In this document: positions 44,964 to 56,371 of the stretch, in pieces
How the letters are laid out: each line of letters begins with the position of its first letter
Numbering within the stretch: the first letter of the stretch is position 1
Assembly (NCBI RefSeq): GCF_001411555.2
Contig: NC_049909.1
Coordinates: 3,457,875-3,521,874 of the forward strand
Origin: Juglans regia
Taxonomy: Eukaryota > Streptophyta > Magnoliopsida > Fagales > Juglandaceae
Direction: 5' to 3'
Length of the DNA stretch: 64,000 nucleotides
Position numbers and translations under genes: made by a program
Notes under the pieces: model-generated
Database searches by the model: none
Seen by the model: the letters and a program-made list of their open reading frames with translations, nothing else
Told to the model about the DNA's origin: nothing

Positions 44964-47679
44964 CTAGAAGCTAGGGAAAACATTGATGTGCTTCATTGGG
45001 TTTTTGACATCCTTCCCACCGGCATGCTCGACAAATTCAGCTGGAGAAAGAAAGCTACCATGGCAAACACATACTATACTCACTTGACCTCTTGTGTACT
45101 TGTATAAAAACCCTTCAATTTTCTTACCATTGGGGCCATCTCCAGTTGTAGTCACGCTAGGCATCTGTCTCATCACATCCATCCCATTGTCCTGATAGCA
45201 GCCTTTAGAAAGTTTAACCTTCTTGGTTAGATTCTCCAGCTTAGGCTTAGAAAGTTCGACTGATATTCCATTTGCTGTTGCTCCAGGAATGACCACAGGG
45301 TTAGTGTCCATTGGATTAGGCAATGAGTGAGAACTATGAGCACCATTTGCTGCAGCCACATCTCCATCTTGGAATTTATGCAATTCAAATTAAAAATGTC
45401 AGAGAAGAAAGAAAATGTCAAAGAATGAGATACAGTTCGGCACAAGACAGAATCTCATCAAGGCTAAAACTGCAGATATCTTAAGATTATTGAATGCTGA
45501 AACTTCTTGCTAAGATGGTTTACCACTACATATAAGAACTATTTACAGCATTAAAATATCCCACTATATGGAAAAGTCTATGAGAGGAGCACATATATAA
45601 GTGAGAATGACAAAATATTTATTTTGTTAGCGATTAATTCAGTTTTTGATGAGCATCTTAAGCTATTACAGAAAATTTTCAAACCATCTAGGGATTGCTT
45701 TGTTGCTTCGGAAGTTGACATACTCTATCTGCCTTTTTTTTTTTTTCAATCATGAAAGAAGTTATTAAGAAAATAAATGAAGATTGTTAATTATTCATGG
45801 AGAGGGTGGTAGGGAGATTTGCCCCTTTTCTTTTAAGAATGTGGAACCTCTTTTGTTTTCTGCCCCATTGCTTCAGTAGGAAAATCTGACTACCGTTTTA
45901 CAGTTGATATGCAACACTTAATGTCTAATTTTAGTTACTTAAAAATGTCTGGAACAAAAGCAATCCCATACTAAAAACCAATTAGTGGTAGCTTTCCTTC
46001 GCTAGTGATGTAATTTAGATGCAGTTCTATAAAGTATTTTACAGTAATTCTTCATTCCTCCTAATCAGTCTAACATGAGGCATTATGAGTACCTGCAATT
46101 AATCAGCCAAGATCCTTTGGATCAAGCAATATATCTTTTTTTAAACGTCTGGGAAGAATCTACAAAAGATGCAGAACACCGAAGTATTGGAAATAATACC
46201 TAACATAGATACAGATAAAATTCTGCTTCCCATCACACTTGGTAGAATGCAACACATACACTCCCTAATAGTATGCTTGAAGAGATATAATTTCAAGGAC
46301 TTGCACTCGCACAGAAATGATAATACCTACAGCACATCTTTATGTCTTAGTATCTGTTTAAAATGTGTATGACCCATAATTAGAAAGGCGCTGCTGCATT
46401 ATATGGATAACGATTAAAAACTCTGCACTTTATTCAGGTGAAGTTCCTTATTGGGGACTTTAGAAAGATAAACTACTTATTTTTGTTCATATGGTCATTT
46501 CAGATCTCTGAGTGGCATTGTGGATTAATTTCTATGAGGATAAAATAATTATTTTTGTTTTTCTTTGTTTGTCCATAGATTGTCGGATCTAGGTTCTTTC
46601 CTATGTTCTTTTTTTATCTGCATTGATTCTGGATTAGGTATGAATTATAATATTATCAGTTTGGACTGTATGCTGTCAACAAAGTGAAAAACCTAGATCA
46701 TCTTACCATGTGGATGCCATGCTATTCTTGTTCCATATTTTCAACTTTCTGCACTTTTTTCCTACTTTTTTGTTTCAGGATAAAAACATCGTTCCAACTA
46801 TAGGTAGTTAGTAAAAACCTTATATTAATTACCTGTTCCTCATTTCCCCTTTTTATAATAACTTTATCATGCATTTCTTCAACAAAAGCCTATGCTGCTA
46901 TTATCTTACCATAATCATAGCCACACAAGTATCTGAAATGAATGAAGTTTAAACTAACTATGCTAACAGAGCAACTAAAACAATAAAGCAATATCACAAT
47001 CATTTCTGCCTAAAATGTATGTTTTGGTCAAAGGAATTTTCTTGTTAAATTTTTTTATAATAATAAAAGAAAATAAAACTAAAAGGAACATACCCTCAAG
47101 TTTTCGGTGCCCAGACACAAATCCCTCCGTTTTGATCTTTATAATGGCCCGACAAAATGCGGGGCTCCTCGCCGCAGAAGCCACTGCCCAGGCAGCAACT
47201 TCAGACGTAGGTGTCGGTGGTGGCACCGTCGCCTCAGCTGAAGGCTTTGCTTCCTCTGGGGCTGCCCTGCCTCTTCTCTGCTTCTCAACCAGCCTCTTCT
47301 GGGCCTCCGTTCTCCTCTTTGTTTGCATGTCCTTGAGCTTAATCTGCCCTTGCACATTATCCACAGGAAGCGAGCAAGATCTCTGCAAAGAAAGAAAGAT
47401 TCCCGGCAAGGTCGAGTCGGATTCGCAGGCATTTACCTTCTCCGTTATTATTCCATCGACCGAAGATGACCGGGTTATAGGCTTTTCCTTGAAGAGTTCA
47501 CTGTAACCTCCGCCCAAAGAGAGTCTGAGACTGAGGTCTAGCTGTGGTTCAGAATTGGGTAATAATTGGGTTTGCTTCGGTTTCTCCGGTGAGAATCTCA
47601 GCAAAAGGTTTCTTGGGTTTTCATCGTCTAGCTTGGAAAGTTTGGTTTGCACAGTCTTTCCCTGGTTTGCCTCTCCCAT
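44964..47679 (-). CDS. Ninja-family protein (AFP/NINJA-like transcriptional co-repressor adaptor)
   Basis: Two coding exons, 47679-47094 and 45367-44964, join in phase (195 codons plus one base, then 404 bases including the stop) to give 329 residues. ATG 47679 ([10 protein letters not shown]) is chosen because a 3' splice site (TTACAG) lies just upstream at 47716, so the longer frame to 47754 would read through an intron. Visible parts are an EAR motif [12 protein letters not shown] (46-57) that recruits TOPLESS, a basic nuclear signal [16 protein letters not shown] (121-136), and a C-terminal domain of about 66 residues ([40 protein letters not shown]) that in this family binds JAZ or ABI5-type partners. 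Members repress jasmonate or abscisic acid responses in the nucleus. Whether it is an AFP or NINJA orthologue cannot be decided here. No lesions are seen. Confidence 0.9.
45368..47093 (-). other. Intron of the Ninja-family gene (1726 bp)
   Basis: On the minus strand it starts GTATGT after AACTTGAGG and ends CCAAG before ATGGAGATG. The phase matches on both sides (G+AT encodes Asp). No transposon terminus was recognised inside; the open frame 46169-46372 has no support. Confidence 0.8.
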
Positions 47680-47715
47680 TTGAAGACTCAAACAAGAGAG
47701 TGGCGAGTTATTCTT

Positions 47716-47900
47716 CTGTAACCAAGAAGAAAAAAACAGAGTTATTGAAGGCATAAATTTGGCACAAGAAGCTTAAAATCTGTACAGCAACACCATGACA
47801 TTAAAAAGCTCAAACTTATTGAACAAAATTAATCAGCATGCCCACGCACCCAGTATAAAAAGTAAATGGAACGTGGAGTTAGAACCAAAGATGAGCTTAC
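47716..47900 (-). other. Probable 5' untranslated intron of the Ninja-family gene
   Basis: On the minus strand a good donor (CGT/GTAAGC, first intron base 47900) and an acceptor with pyrimidine tract (TTTTTTTCTTCTTGGTTACAG, last intron base 47716) frame 185 bases just upstream of the chosen ATG. Transcript data are needed to confirm it. Confidence 0.55.
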
Positions 47901-48093
47901 ACGGTCGTCGCTGATTGTAGCAGGAAAAGCAGACCAAGAACTCCAACTAACACAAGAAACTCATATTTGGGTCACAGAGACAAGCAGAGGCGACCTGAAT
48001 TGGGAATAAGTACTTGATGAGAAGAAAAGCAAAGAAAGTTTCTATCGCTCGTTGTTTGGCAGATGAAAATCGAGAACGCAGTTGCAAATTGTC

Positions 48094-48099
48094 CACGTG
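48094..48099 (-). promoter_or_regulatory. G-box / ABRE-like element upstream of the Ninja-family gene
   Basis: The minus strand reads AACACGTGGAC, containing the G-box CACGTG and an ACGTGG core as in abscisic-acid-responsive elements. It lies about 190 bp above the inferred 5' intron. AFP genes are ABA-inducible in Arabidopsis, so this fits, but the motif is short and could be chance. Confidence 0.4.
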
Positions 48100-48199
48100 T
48101 TAACCAGTGGAAAGGAATGCAGAGAGAGAGAAGTTCACATCGTGTACGGTTACTGAATAGCTATACACAGTGCGTGGGCAAGTCGCAGCATAACAGGAA

Positions 48200-49400
48200 G
48201 CACCACCTCCCACACCTGTAACTAGCTGTGCATCTCTCTCCAACTCTGCCTCCTATGAGACGCTCATCGAGAGTAATTTTCACAGCATATTGAGGGTTAT
48301 TCGACAAGACTGAGAACCAAAGATAAGGAAAGGTTATTGCCAGATCACTCCTGGCTGTGTTGCCCAATCCAGTCCAGGGTGCATGGGTTATGGGGAAGTG
48401 GAACAGTAAAAGTATTGGTGGTGATATCTGTTTCAAATGCAAAGTTGGAAAAGAAATAAAATAAAAGTTGGAAAAGAAATAAAATAAACTAAGAAAGTAG
48501 TCTTTGAAACAGTGATTAGTTGCCAAGAAAAACATCATGTGAAGTGAGTGCGTTTGTGTTGACTGTGTTGCTTTTGTGTTGAATCCAAGACAGGCTTGCT
48601 AGAATTTAAACTATATAAATTATAAACGCTTCAATATTCTTGAATATTTACGTTACAAAATTTAAAAAAAAAAAACTATAAGGAAATATTGGATTTATAA
48701 AGTTGTATGATTTGCGCTCATTTATAAATATTGGATTCAAATTCTCCAACCCAAGTTGAGTTTAGTTTGGACTTAGTAAGATTTTAATCTACTATTATTA
48801 TTTTCATTTATTATTATTAGTATTATTTAAATAATGCTACATTCACCGAGGAAGACCATCAAAAACTTCTACCCATAGCATAAATTTTTTTCTAAACAAT
48901 TTTTAAGCACAATAAAATATTTAAAAAAAATAAAAACTTATTAAAAAATACTTCATTATTCATTAAATAAAAATATATAAACGGTAGCTTTCCTCGATAT
49001 TCACTCTTGATAAAAGTAGTATTATTCTTATTTTTTTCATATAGAGATGGGAGGTTCAAACTTAATTCTTTTATTTGTTCTGTTACAGGCAATTGGGAGT
49101 GGAGAACTACCGAGAAATTGACCAAGATATATTAAAAAAAAAAAAAAAATCGACTGAAACATAAAAATTTTGTGGAAGGTTTTCTTCTTGGATAGGGAGA
49201 GAGAGAGGGTTTGGGAGGTTTTCCATTCTACAACAGAAAAAGGGAGGTTTTCCATTCTTCAACAGAAAAAAGGTTTTCTTTTGGGAATTTGGATTCACTC
49301 ATTTTTCATATTATGGAATTTGATTCACAATTATCCCAACTACACTTTTTCCTATTTAACCAACCCTATGCGCTAACAGCGTGAAATCTCTGTCTCTCTC
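48200..49400. other. Promoter-side and intergenic DNA right of the Ninja-family gene
   Basis: This is AT-rich, with one candidate fold-back repeat (48832-49024) and GA-rich runs near 49195-49215. The minus-strand open frame 48161-48538 starts in a low-complexity hydrophobic run, lies in the promoter area and has no domain, so it is not annotated. Confidence 0.4.
48832..49024. repeat. Candidate fold-back MITE, AT-rich
   Basis: Left end AATAATGCTACATTCACCGAGG pairs in part with the reverse complement of the right end (CCTCGATATTCACTC and GTAGTATTATTC), with a small offset. AT-rich interior. No clear target duplication. Confidence 0.35.
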
Positions 49401-49488
49401 TTCTTTTTTGATTCTTTTTAGGTTTCTCTGAATTCTTGATTGGTGGGGATGCATTGTACTTTGTAATAGCAACGTACAACTTTTCTTC

Positions 49489-49720
49489 ATGGGTGAAGTT
49501 CAAGTCTTGGTGGATCGCCTCTCTGCCGCTTCACCGCCGTTGTCAGCATTGAACCCTGATCCGGGGTCCATTGTTGCAGAGTCTTTGGACGCTGCAGAGC
49601 GAGTCAACTGCGAGATAGTGTCCAGTATTCACCCCACTTTGGCTGCCGACCACAAGAGGGGGTCATTGAATATGTCCAAGGACTCATCGGTCCTACCCAC
49701 GACAACGACTATAGACAGAT
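49489..49720 (+). pseudogene. First-exon fragment of a nucleotidyltransferase-like gene (PAP/OAS1 substrate-binding family)
   Basis: ATG 49489 opens MGEVQVLVDRLSAASPPLSA, then DPGSIVAESLDAAERVNCEI and IHPTLAADHKR. After a frame change near 49658 the next frame reads VIEYVQGLIGP. This order (MGDLQV..., AAERATQEI, QPTLVSEERR, VVDYVQRLI) is the N-terminus of a plant family of nucleotidyltransferases of the poly(A) polymerase/2'-5' oligoadenylate synthase type. The conserved GCEVFPFGSVPLKTYLPDGD that should follow is absent; the sequence runs into AT-rich DNA and a hydrophobic low-complexity stretch. It is therefore a truncated duplicate. Recognition is from memory of the family, so moderate confidence. 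Confidence 0.55.
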
Positions 49721-49976
49721 ATTCGACTATGTTTTTTGTCTTCTTGTTTTTCATCTCCGCCTGGTTTTTTTTTTTTTTCCTGAAGTTGAAGTCTAGGATA
49801 ATATTGGAGAGGAATGGAGGCTGGAGTGAAAAAGAAGCATGTTGAAGACAAAGGAAGCGAGATAAAAAAGGAGGGAAGAAAAAAGGGGCCAAAACGCCCC
49901 GTTTCATTTTCCATGGGGGCAATGGTTCTCCCTCCCGGTTGCATATAATGTTTTTCCTTTTTTATTTAAAGACTAA

Positions 49977-50286
49977 GGTCATGTTTGAAACTTATACTGA
50001 ATTAATATCATCTCAGTACAGTCTAATTTTAAACTGAGTCTAACATCCAAACACTAAATCTCAAATCACTAAACTCATATCAACTCAAAATATCTTTCTA
50101 CGTGAGATTCACAATCTTTTCAACTCAACATCTATTTATGCGTATGACCTACAATATTTTTTAACATTCAAACACATTTAAACTCATCTTAAGTGAGTTT
50201 TACAAAACTCACTCGACCATCTCAATTCACTATTATTCATAAAGAGTTTAATTCATCTCAATTCAATTTAACATCTAAACAGTACC
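49977..50286. mobile_element. Candidate MITE, about 310 bp
   Basis: Ends are GGTCATGTTTGAA and, as reverse complement of the right end, GGTACTGTTTAGA, 9 of 13 matching. The interior is rich in AACTCATCTCAATTC words. Flanks TAA and AAA nearly fit a Tourist-type duplication. The style is common in some tree genomes, but the family is not identified. Confidence 0.5.
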
Positions 50287-51468
50287 AAAGTGTCGTATCA
50301 TATAATTTGAAAGACTTTGATACATACATTATACATTATCTATAAACTCATGCAACTAATGAAAAGACATTTCTTGATTTTCATAAAAAATGACATTTCC
50401 TTCCAACTTTATCTAAACTCTTACGATATCAAATCCTAATTATGATTAGAGTTTTGTTATAAATTAATAATTATTCACATCATATATTTTATATTTATCG
50501 TTTTTTCATAGTGTAAATATATTTTTTATAAAATATAAAGATATTTTTTTATAAAATATGAGATATGAAATGATAAATAATGATTGATAAAAATAATTTT
50601 TTTAATAATTAATCTAATAAATAATATCAACTCTACTGCCAACTGGACAACATGCACATTGGACAACCTGGGACGTGGTCTCTGATTGGATGCGGGACCC
50701 TCCGGGAAGCCAAGTTTCTGTTGCACTTACTAAGTAAGCGTACGGGCATCGAATGGGCTCACAAGTGAGGAATTTCAGTTCGGGAAGAGCTCGTCTCGGA
50801 TTTGATTTGTGGGGACCCCTGCTTCATCCATTTGGCAACTGGCGACAGTAAACGTGTCGGATGCCCTCGCACTCACTTTGACATCACCGAAGTTGGGGCC
50901 GAGTTGCGCTGCCCCCGGCCTGCCCCAGGCACAACCTTTTACTCGGTAATAAATCTTCTTATTACAGGCCCCGACGCCCAGGCCATACGTATGTCACGCA
51001 AGTAAAAGTAAAGATCAAATTCAAAATTTTTCTTATGGATCGTGCATTCTCCACCTTGTCCTTCCTATATTAAAAAAAAGACGGTGCTACGTCAATAATT
51101 CTCAGTTCTCGTTAAGTATAATTGATCTTTTATTTATTTATTATTTTTTTTACATATATTTCTTAATATTTTTAAATATTTTAAAAAAATAAAAAATATC
51201 ACAATATTATTAAAAAATATTTTTTTAATCATTGAGTAAAAAGAAAAATAAAAAATAAAATAAAAAATTCTAACAATAAGAACCAGTGTGAGAATATTAT
51301 GTCCCTTAAAAAAAATTAATATTGGATATAGTTTGAGTTTGCAACTTTGGTACACTTTCTTTATAAAATAGTGGATTTTATCATTAAAAAATTTATTTTT
51401 TCATGTAAAGTTCGTATTTACCCACTTTTTTAAAATGAATATGCGGAGCTTGCACACCATAAGTCTGC
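50287..51468. other. AT-rich intergenic DNA with a GC-richer island
   Basis: Mostly AT-rich, with an island of higher GC at about 50635-51000 that includes the unmatched frame 50802-51005. The 51080-51310 part is extremely AT-rich and may be another small fold-back element (CAGTTCTCGTTAAG against the complement of CTAACAATAAGAACC). No gene is supported. Confidence 0.4.
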
Positions 51469-54344
51469 TATAACAGTCTGCTAGAAACTCAATAGATGAA
51501 TTTATTTAGGCTTTAGGAACGTTGTGAAAACCCTAAAAGGGTCTCACGAATCAAGCGATTTTATAGGTTTTAATCTGTCAGCATATATAACAACCTGCTA
51601 GAAATTCAATGGTGAAATTTCTATAGGCTTTAGGAATCTCGTGGAAATTCCGTAAGTATTCATGAATCGACCAATCACGTAAATTTTAGTTTGTCAATAT
51701 AGTCAGTGTTACCATTTATTATGGTGCTAGAAGCGCGATTTTATTTATTTAAGATAGTTAGAAGTGTCAAAATGCGATATGGTCTGTGTTATTAGACTCA
51801 AATGAATATTTAGAATTTTATGGCTCGATAGTCCCATTTTCAATTTTCGAACGAAATATTTGTTCGTAAATGCATTTTATTTATTTCAAAGCACTTTGGA
51901 GTTGAATTTTAATAAACAAATTGCACAGTTAATTTAGTATGTATATTTATGATTTATTAGTGCAATATTTATTTTTCACTTTCCTGGAGTGAATATTAAC
52001 CTCAATCATAGTACATAGTGCAGTGTTTTCAGAATCATAGAGTGAAATGTCTAAATTAAGTTAGAGAAGTTTTATTTGGACATTTGGGAAGATCTTAGCC
52101 ACACTCGGTAAATAGTATTGGTTATTTGGCACCAAGAGGAACCATGAGATGGATTGTGAAAAAAATCAAGGTGTGAGATCATACATACTACCTAAGTAAA
52201 ACCATATTCCATCCAACCATCAAAATTGTGCAAAACGAAAGAGGGTTTCAACCCTAGTGAAACCCTAAATGGTTGTAATCCAATTGAAACCCTAAAAACT
52301 TGATTGAAACCAAAACCCTAAATGGTTCTCCCAAACCCTAAATTTGGCCTCCAAATCCTATTTGATCCAATTTCTAGCATTGTGTTTAATCACTTGATTA
52401 AATTATTTGCACATGCTATTAATTCCTTAAATTCATGTTACGACATAATTATTCAACCCTTTAAACTTTGAAAATTTAATTGGGCCAAGAAAAATTGAAT
52501 TTGGTCTTGATAGCATATCAAACACTAGCCAAATCCTCTTTCAATCCCAAATGAAGCCCTTTTGTTTGAGGTCCACAAAATTTGGCCATCTTTGCAAAGT
52601 TTTTGTGGAAGTTTCCACCCACCCATGGCAGGCCATCCATTTCTCCTAATAGCCCCAAAGTCGTGCATGATGTGAAGGCCAAAGGCCACCTTACCACCAC
52701 CCTTCTCTTGGAAGTTTCATTGGCTGAAAACCACTCACTATTTGCATATTTTTGTGACCTAATCACCATACCTCAAGAAGTCATACAAGGCCGTACCTCA
52801 CTTTTCAGAAGTACTTGAGGCGTATAGGTCATCACTTCCCTCACTTCACCACTTTTAATCCCGCTATTGGAAAGAAACCCTTAGAAGCTTTCTTTGGCAA
52901 ATTCAAAAGTCTTTTTCTATGTCATGTTTGGAACCTTTGTAAGTATCTTGTCACAATAACTCATTCATAAAAGTTGTTCATATTTGAGTTTAGCTTCCAT
53001 GGGTATATTTTTTGTTTGATTTAATGGTCATTTGATTGATCACAAGTTATTTTAACCTTGGAAAGGTCATTCTGGGCCATAATCTGGATAGTGTGTTGTA
53101 TTTTTTAGTTTTTGACCAAGCTAATGGACAAATATTGGTCCGAAATTTTTATGGAGTATTGTCAACATGTTTATATCAATTTTTGTTGTATATTAGTTGC
53201 ATGGTCAAAGCTTTTGATGAAACAATTTCTTAGACTAGAAACTTAGAAACTTTAAGAGGAAAAATAGTTTCTATTTTAAGAGAGTTTGAGTCTTTTGTGG
53301 TTTACTCTTACTCCAATGGGTTTGATATTTTTATTTAATAACCCTAAGCCTTTTATATACATGTTAGGATGTTATTTGGAAGATTTTTGGCTTTAGTTTC
53401 AAATATGTGAATTTTTATGCAAGAGATTATACGGTTGGGTCAAAAGTTTGATGTTTTTAATTAGATCCATATCTTGAACTATTTTTAGCCATGTGATTTT
53501 AAGTTTAATACTTGGACCAACTTTAGGACACATTCTTAAACCATGTGATATTTTGGTGATATTTCCATAGAATGACTTGGATCAAGTGCTTGATCAAAGC
53601 TAGTTGAGAAAGAAATTATGTTTTTGGCTAAGGGTAGAAGCCGAGTGCTTCATGTGCTATTTTGTGATTTTTTGGTGACTTTTATGTGTTGATTCAAGGC
53701 ATGTATGTTCTTAAGATTTGTGTTATGAACATGTTAGAAGAAAGTTTGTATTTTTGGAGTTCTTGGAAATGTTTTGAAATGGGTCAAACTTTGAAATTCA
53801 AGAGTTGTATTTTAGTTAAAAAGTTTGGACCTTTTTACTAAAGAGTTTTGTAATTATGTTAAGTATAATTTTGTTTGGATGTTTTAAGCATGTTTTTAAA
53901 CTTAGGATATGAGGATCTTTGCTACAACATTTCGGTTTGATCATGAGTTTTAGAGTTGGATAAAATTGCAACAAAAGTCAAAGAGAAATGAACTTTGATA
54001 GTTTCGGCCCAATGATGTTTCTCATAGTTGTGTTTGGTTTTAATTTTTTCTAGGTTGATATTTGAGTTTAAGAAAATTTCCATGAGAAATGTAAATTTTG
54101 GAGATAGGATGTGAAATTCTTAAGTTAGGGGTAAAATAGTCATTTTACCACATGTAGAGGGTAAAATGATAATTTTACTCTAAGTTAGCATTTCTTCATG
54201 TTTCTAATTTTTAGGGATATAGTTTCTAACTTTTAGAATCTCTAATTACAGTTCCTCGTGTTTCATGCCTAATCCTTATAACGCGAAAATCACTATCAGT
54301 TAGCTTTTAACTTACTGTCAGTTTACGATGTATGTGTGTTGGTA

Positions 54345-54780
54345 AGGGAACTATTGGTTATGTACTTATGTCATATATGCCATGCCATGCCATGCCACTA
54401 CACTTTTATCTGTTACACATTATATTCTATCACAAAAATATTCATTTGTTACACATTATATTATGTGACGAAATATTCATTTGTTATACATTATATTCTA
54501 TCACGAAATATTTATTTGTTATACGTTATGCCATGTCATGTAATGCTATCTATTACACGTTATTTCATGTCACATAATGCTATTTATTACACGTTATGTC
54601 GTGTCACGTAATGTTATTTGTTACACGTTATGTCATGTTGTGTAATGTTATATGTTACATGTTATGCCATGTTACGCATTGTTTATTTGTTTCATGTCAA
54701 GTCAAGCCATGCATCTCACGTATATGTCACGATACGTATGTCATGTCATATGTTAATTCGCTTCCCATCACGTAATGTCT
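54345..54780 (+). repeat. Tandem repeats around TTATTTGTTACACGTTATG
   Basis: Recurring words TTACACATTATATTCTATCAC and ATTTGTTACACGTTATG-like occur every 40-50 bp. This is the counterpart of 15640-16030 on the other strand. The plus-strand Tyr/Ile/His-rich open frames here (54332-54611) are artefacts. Confidence 0.8.
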
Positions 54781-54844
54781 CGAGTACAGAGTGTGTCTTT
54801 GAAACAATATTTTCTCAGTTAGTCTTGCTTGGGATACTCATGAT

Positions 54845-55145
54845 GTGACCACTATGATTGTCCGAGCATCTCCATTTATAATTCACAGAAGTACTTCCGG
54901 TGTAATCATTTTGATTGTTAGAATACCTTTACTCAAATGCTTATGGCGTAATCATTCTAATTGTCAGAGTATTACTAAGTACTCCTGGCGTAATCATTCT
55001 GATTGTTAGGGTATCTCATTTACAATACTTATGGTATAATCATTTTGATTGCCTGAGTATCTTTGGCGGAATATGTTGGGCAAAATCATTATGATTGTTC
55101 ACTATTCCTGAGGAAACAACTGGTGAAATCATTTTGATTGTTAGA
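54845..55145 (+). repeat. Tandem array of about 45-bp units with AATCA/TGATT stem-loops
   Basis: Units share GGCGTAATCATTCTGATTGT, each with the inverted repeat AATCA-N3-TGATT (for example 54904-54908 with 54912-54916). At least six copies are seen, at roughly 54904, 54950, 54992, 55035, 55085 and 55127. It lies at the same relative place as the CCACA/TGTGG repeats of the homologous element (15275-15415) but is unrelated in sequence. Confidence 0.85.
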
Positions 55146-55530
55146 GTTCATGTTCATGTTCATGTTCATGTTTAAGTTCATGCTCAAGTTTAGTTTATTG
55201 AACAAGATTCCAAGTTCATGTTTTTCACGTTCAAACTCATGTTATTCAAGTTTATGTTCAGTCATGTTTCAAGTTCACGTTCAATCATGTTTCAAGTTCA
55301 CGTTCAATCATGTTTCATGTTCATGTTTCAATTTATGTTAAGTTCATATTTAGCTTCAGTTTATGTTCATGTTAATGTTTAAGTTTATGTTGAAGTTAGT
55401 TCAAGTTCAAGTTCAAGTTCATGTCATGTCAAGTCAATCTCATTTAATTTCATGTCATGTCAAGTTTAGTTTCAGTTTAGTCTATGCTCAAGTTCAAGTC
55501 ATGTTTGTTCGTGCCATGTTAAATCTCAAG
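55135..55530 (+). repeat. Short tandem repeats of TTCATGTTCAAGTT type
   Basis: Many copies of 6-bp and 20-bp words (GTTCATGTTCATG, CAAGTTCACGTTCAATCATG) occur. The same block, reversed, is at 14830-15055. Met-Phe-rich open frames in this stretch are artefacts. Confidence 0.85.
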
Positions 55531-56251
55531 TCACGTCAAGTTTATTTATAATCATGTATGCATTCATGCTTTTACTGTCATACATGCATCTTTGACCTGT
55601 ATGTTAAGTTATTTGTTAACTTGCTGAGATTTGTAATCAAATCTCTTCGTGATAGTACCAACTACCATCCTCCCTAGAATGGTAGACCATGTGTCAGGAT
55701 CAGGAGGTACACTTGAGGTTGACCTACTAGAGATAGTCCACTAGACGAAAACGGCACAACCTGGAGCTCATAGCCTGAATGCTGAGATTTATCATTAGTA
55801 TTATGGCATCTTTGACTGAGTTGTGTGAGTTACTCAATGGATTAGCCTAGTAGTTGCTTTAGTTTCTAGTTGTACTTAAGGAGTTCTGTCTCTAGTACTC
55901 TTATGATTATTTACCTTTTGGACTCATGATGTAATGAAGAAGGTCTACCATTTTAATGCTTATGTATCATGTTTTACGTATTTGGGATATCTTTAGTTTG
56001 GTACATAGTATTGTTCAAGAAAAAAATTATCCACTGCGAATATTACATACTGTTAGATGCATGTTAGGTGCATTGCATCCTTAGTTGTCATGAACGGGGG
56101 TAGGTAACCTTGTGTTGTATGTCCCGACATTTCAAGTTCCGTCAAATCCCAAGTGAAGTTCGGAAGCGTCATGACATAGTCAATTTTTTACCCACTCAGG
56201 TGTCAGAAACATGATTTTTATTTTGAATAATACTGAGTACAGACTCCAAAT

Positions 56252-56371
56252 AGACAAGTCTCACACAAACCCTTTATAAAAAAGTGAGCCACTAATAAAT
56301 AATAGTTTTTTTTTCACACTTTTTTAAGTTGGGGTCCACTTTTTTTACAAGGGCTTGTATGAAACTTGTCT
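56252..56371. mobile_element. MITE, about 120 bp, inserted in the older LTR copy
   Basis: AGACAAGTCTCACACAAACC at the left and its imperfect reverse complement (GGGCTTGTATGAAACTTGTCT) at the right form terminal inverted repeats of about 23 bp. The interior has GTGAGCC/GGGGTCCAC and a poly-T/poly-A pair, also inverted. It is missing from the homologous LTR copies at this place, which supports an insertion. Confidence 0.75.

Larger units (their letters stand above)
51586..56173 (+). mobile_element. Nested LTR-like element (4588 bp), probable solo LTR, same family as its target
   Basis: Begins TATAACAACCTGCTAG (TG mutated to TA) and ends GGAAGCGTCATG; the full-length homologue at 14195-17246 lies in the opposite orientation. 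Flanking 5-mers GCATA (51581-51585) and ACATA (56174-56178) differ at one base and fit an aged target duplication. No gag or pol inside. It is about 1.5 kb longer than its homologue, mainly through longer tandem arrays and inserted AT-rich sequence. Confidence 0.75.

Noticed and set aside
47015..47506. 163-codon plus-strand frame opposite the Ninja-family first exon
   Set aside because: It is the antisense shadow of a coding exon with clear family signatures on the minus strand.
47680..47754. Upstream extension of the Ninja-family start (MPSITLFFSSW...)
   Set aside because: A pyrimidine tract and TTACAG acceptor lie inside it at 47716, so this is most likely intron and the internal ATG at 47679 is the start.
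48161..48538. 125-codon minus-strand frame upstream of the Ninja-family gene
   Set aside because: Low-complexity hydrophobic start, no domain, and it sits in the promoter region of a real gene; not supported without transcripts.
50802..51005. 67-codon frame in a GC-richer island
   Set aside because: No family signature and no sign of splice sites or neighbours that would support a gene.
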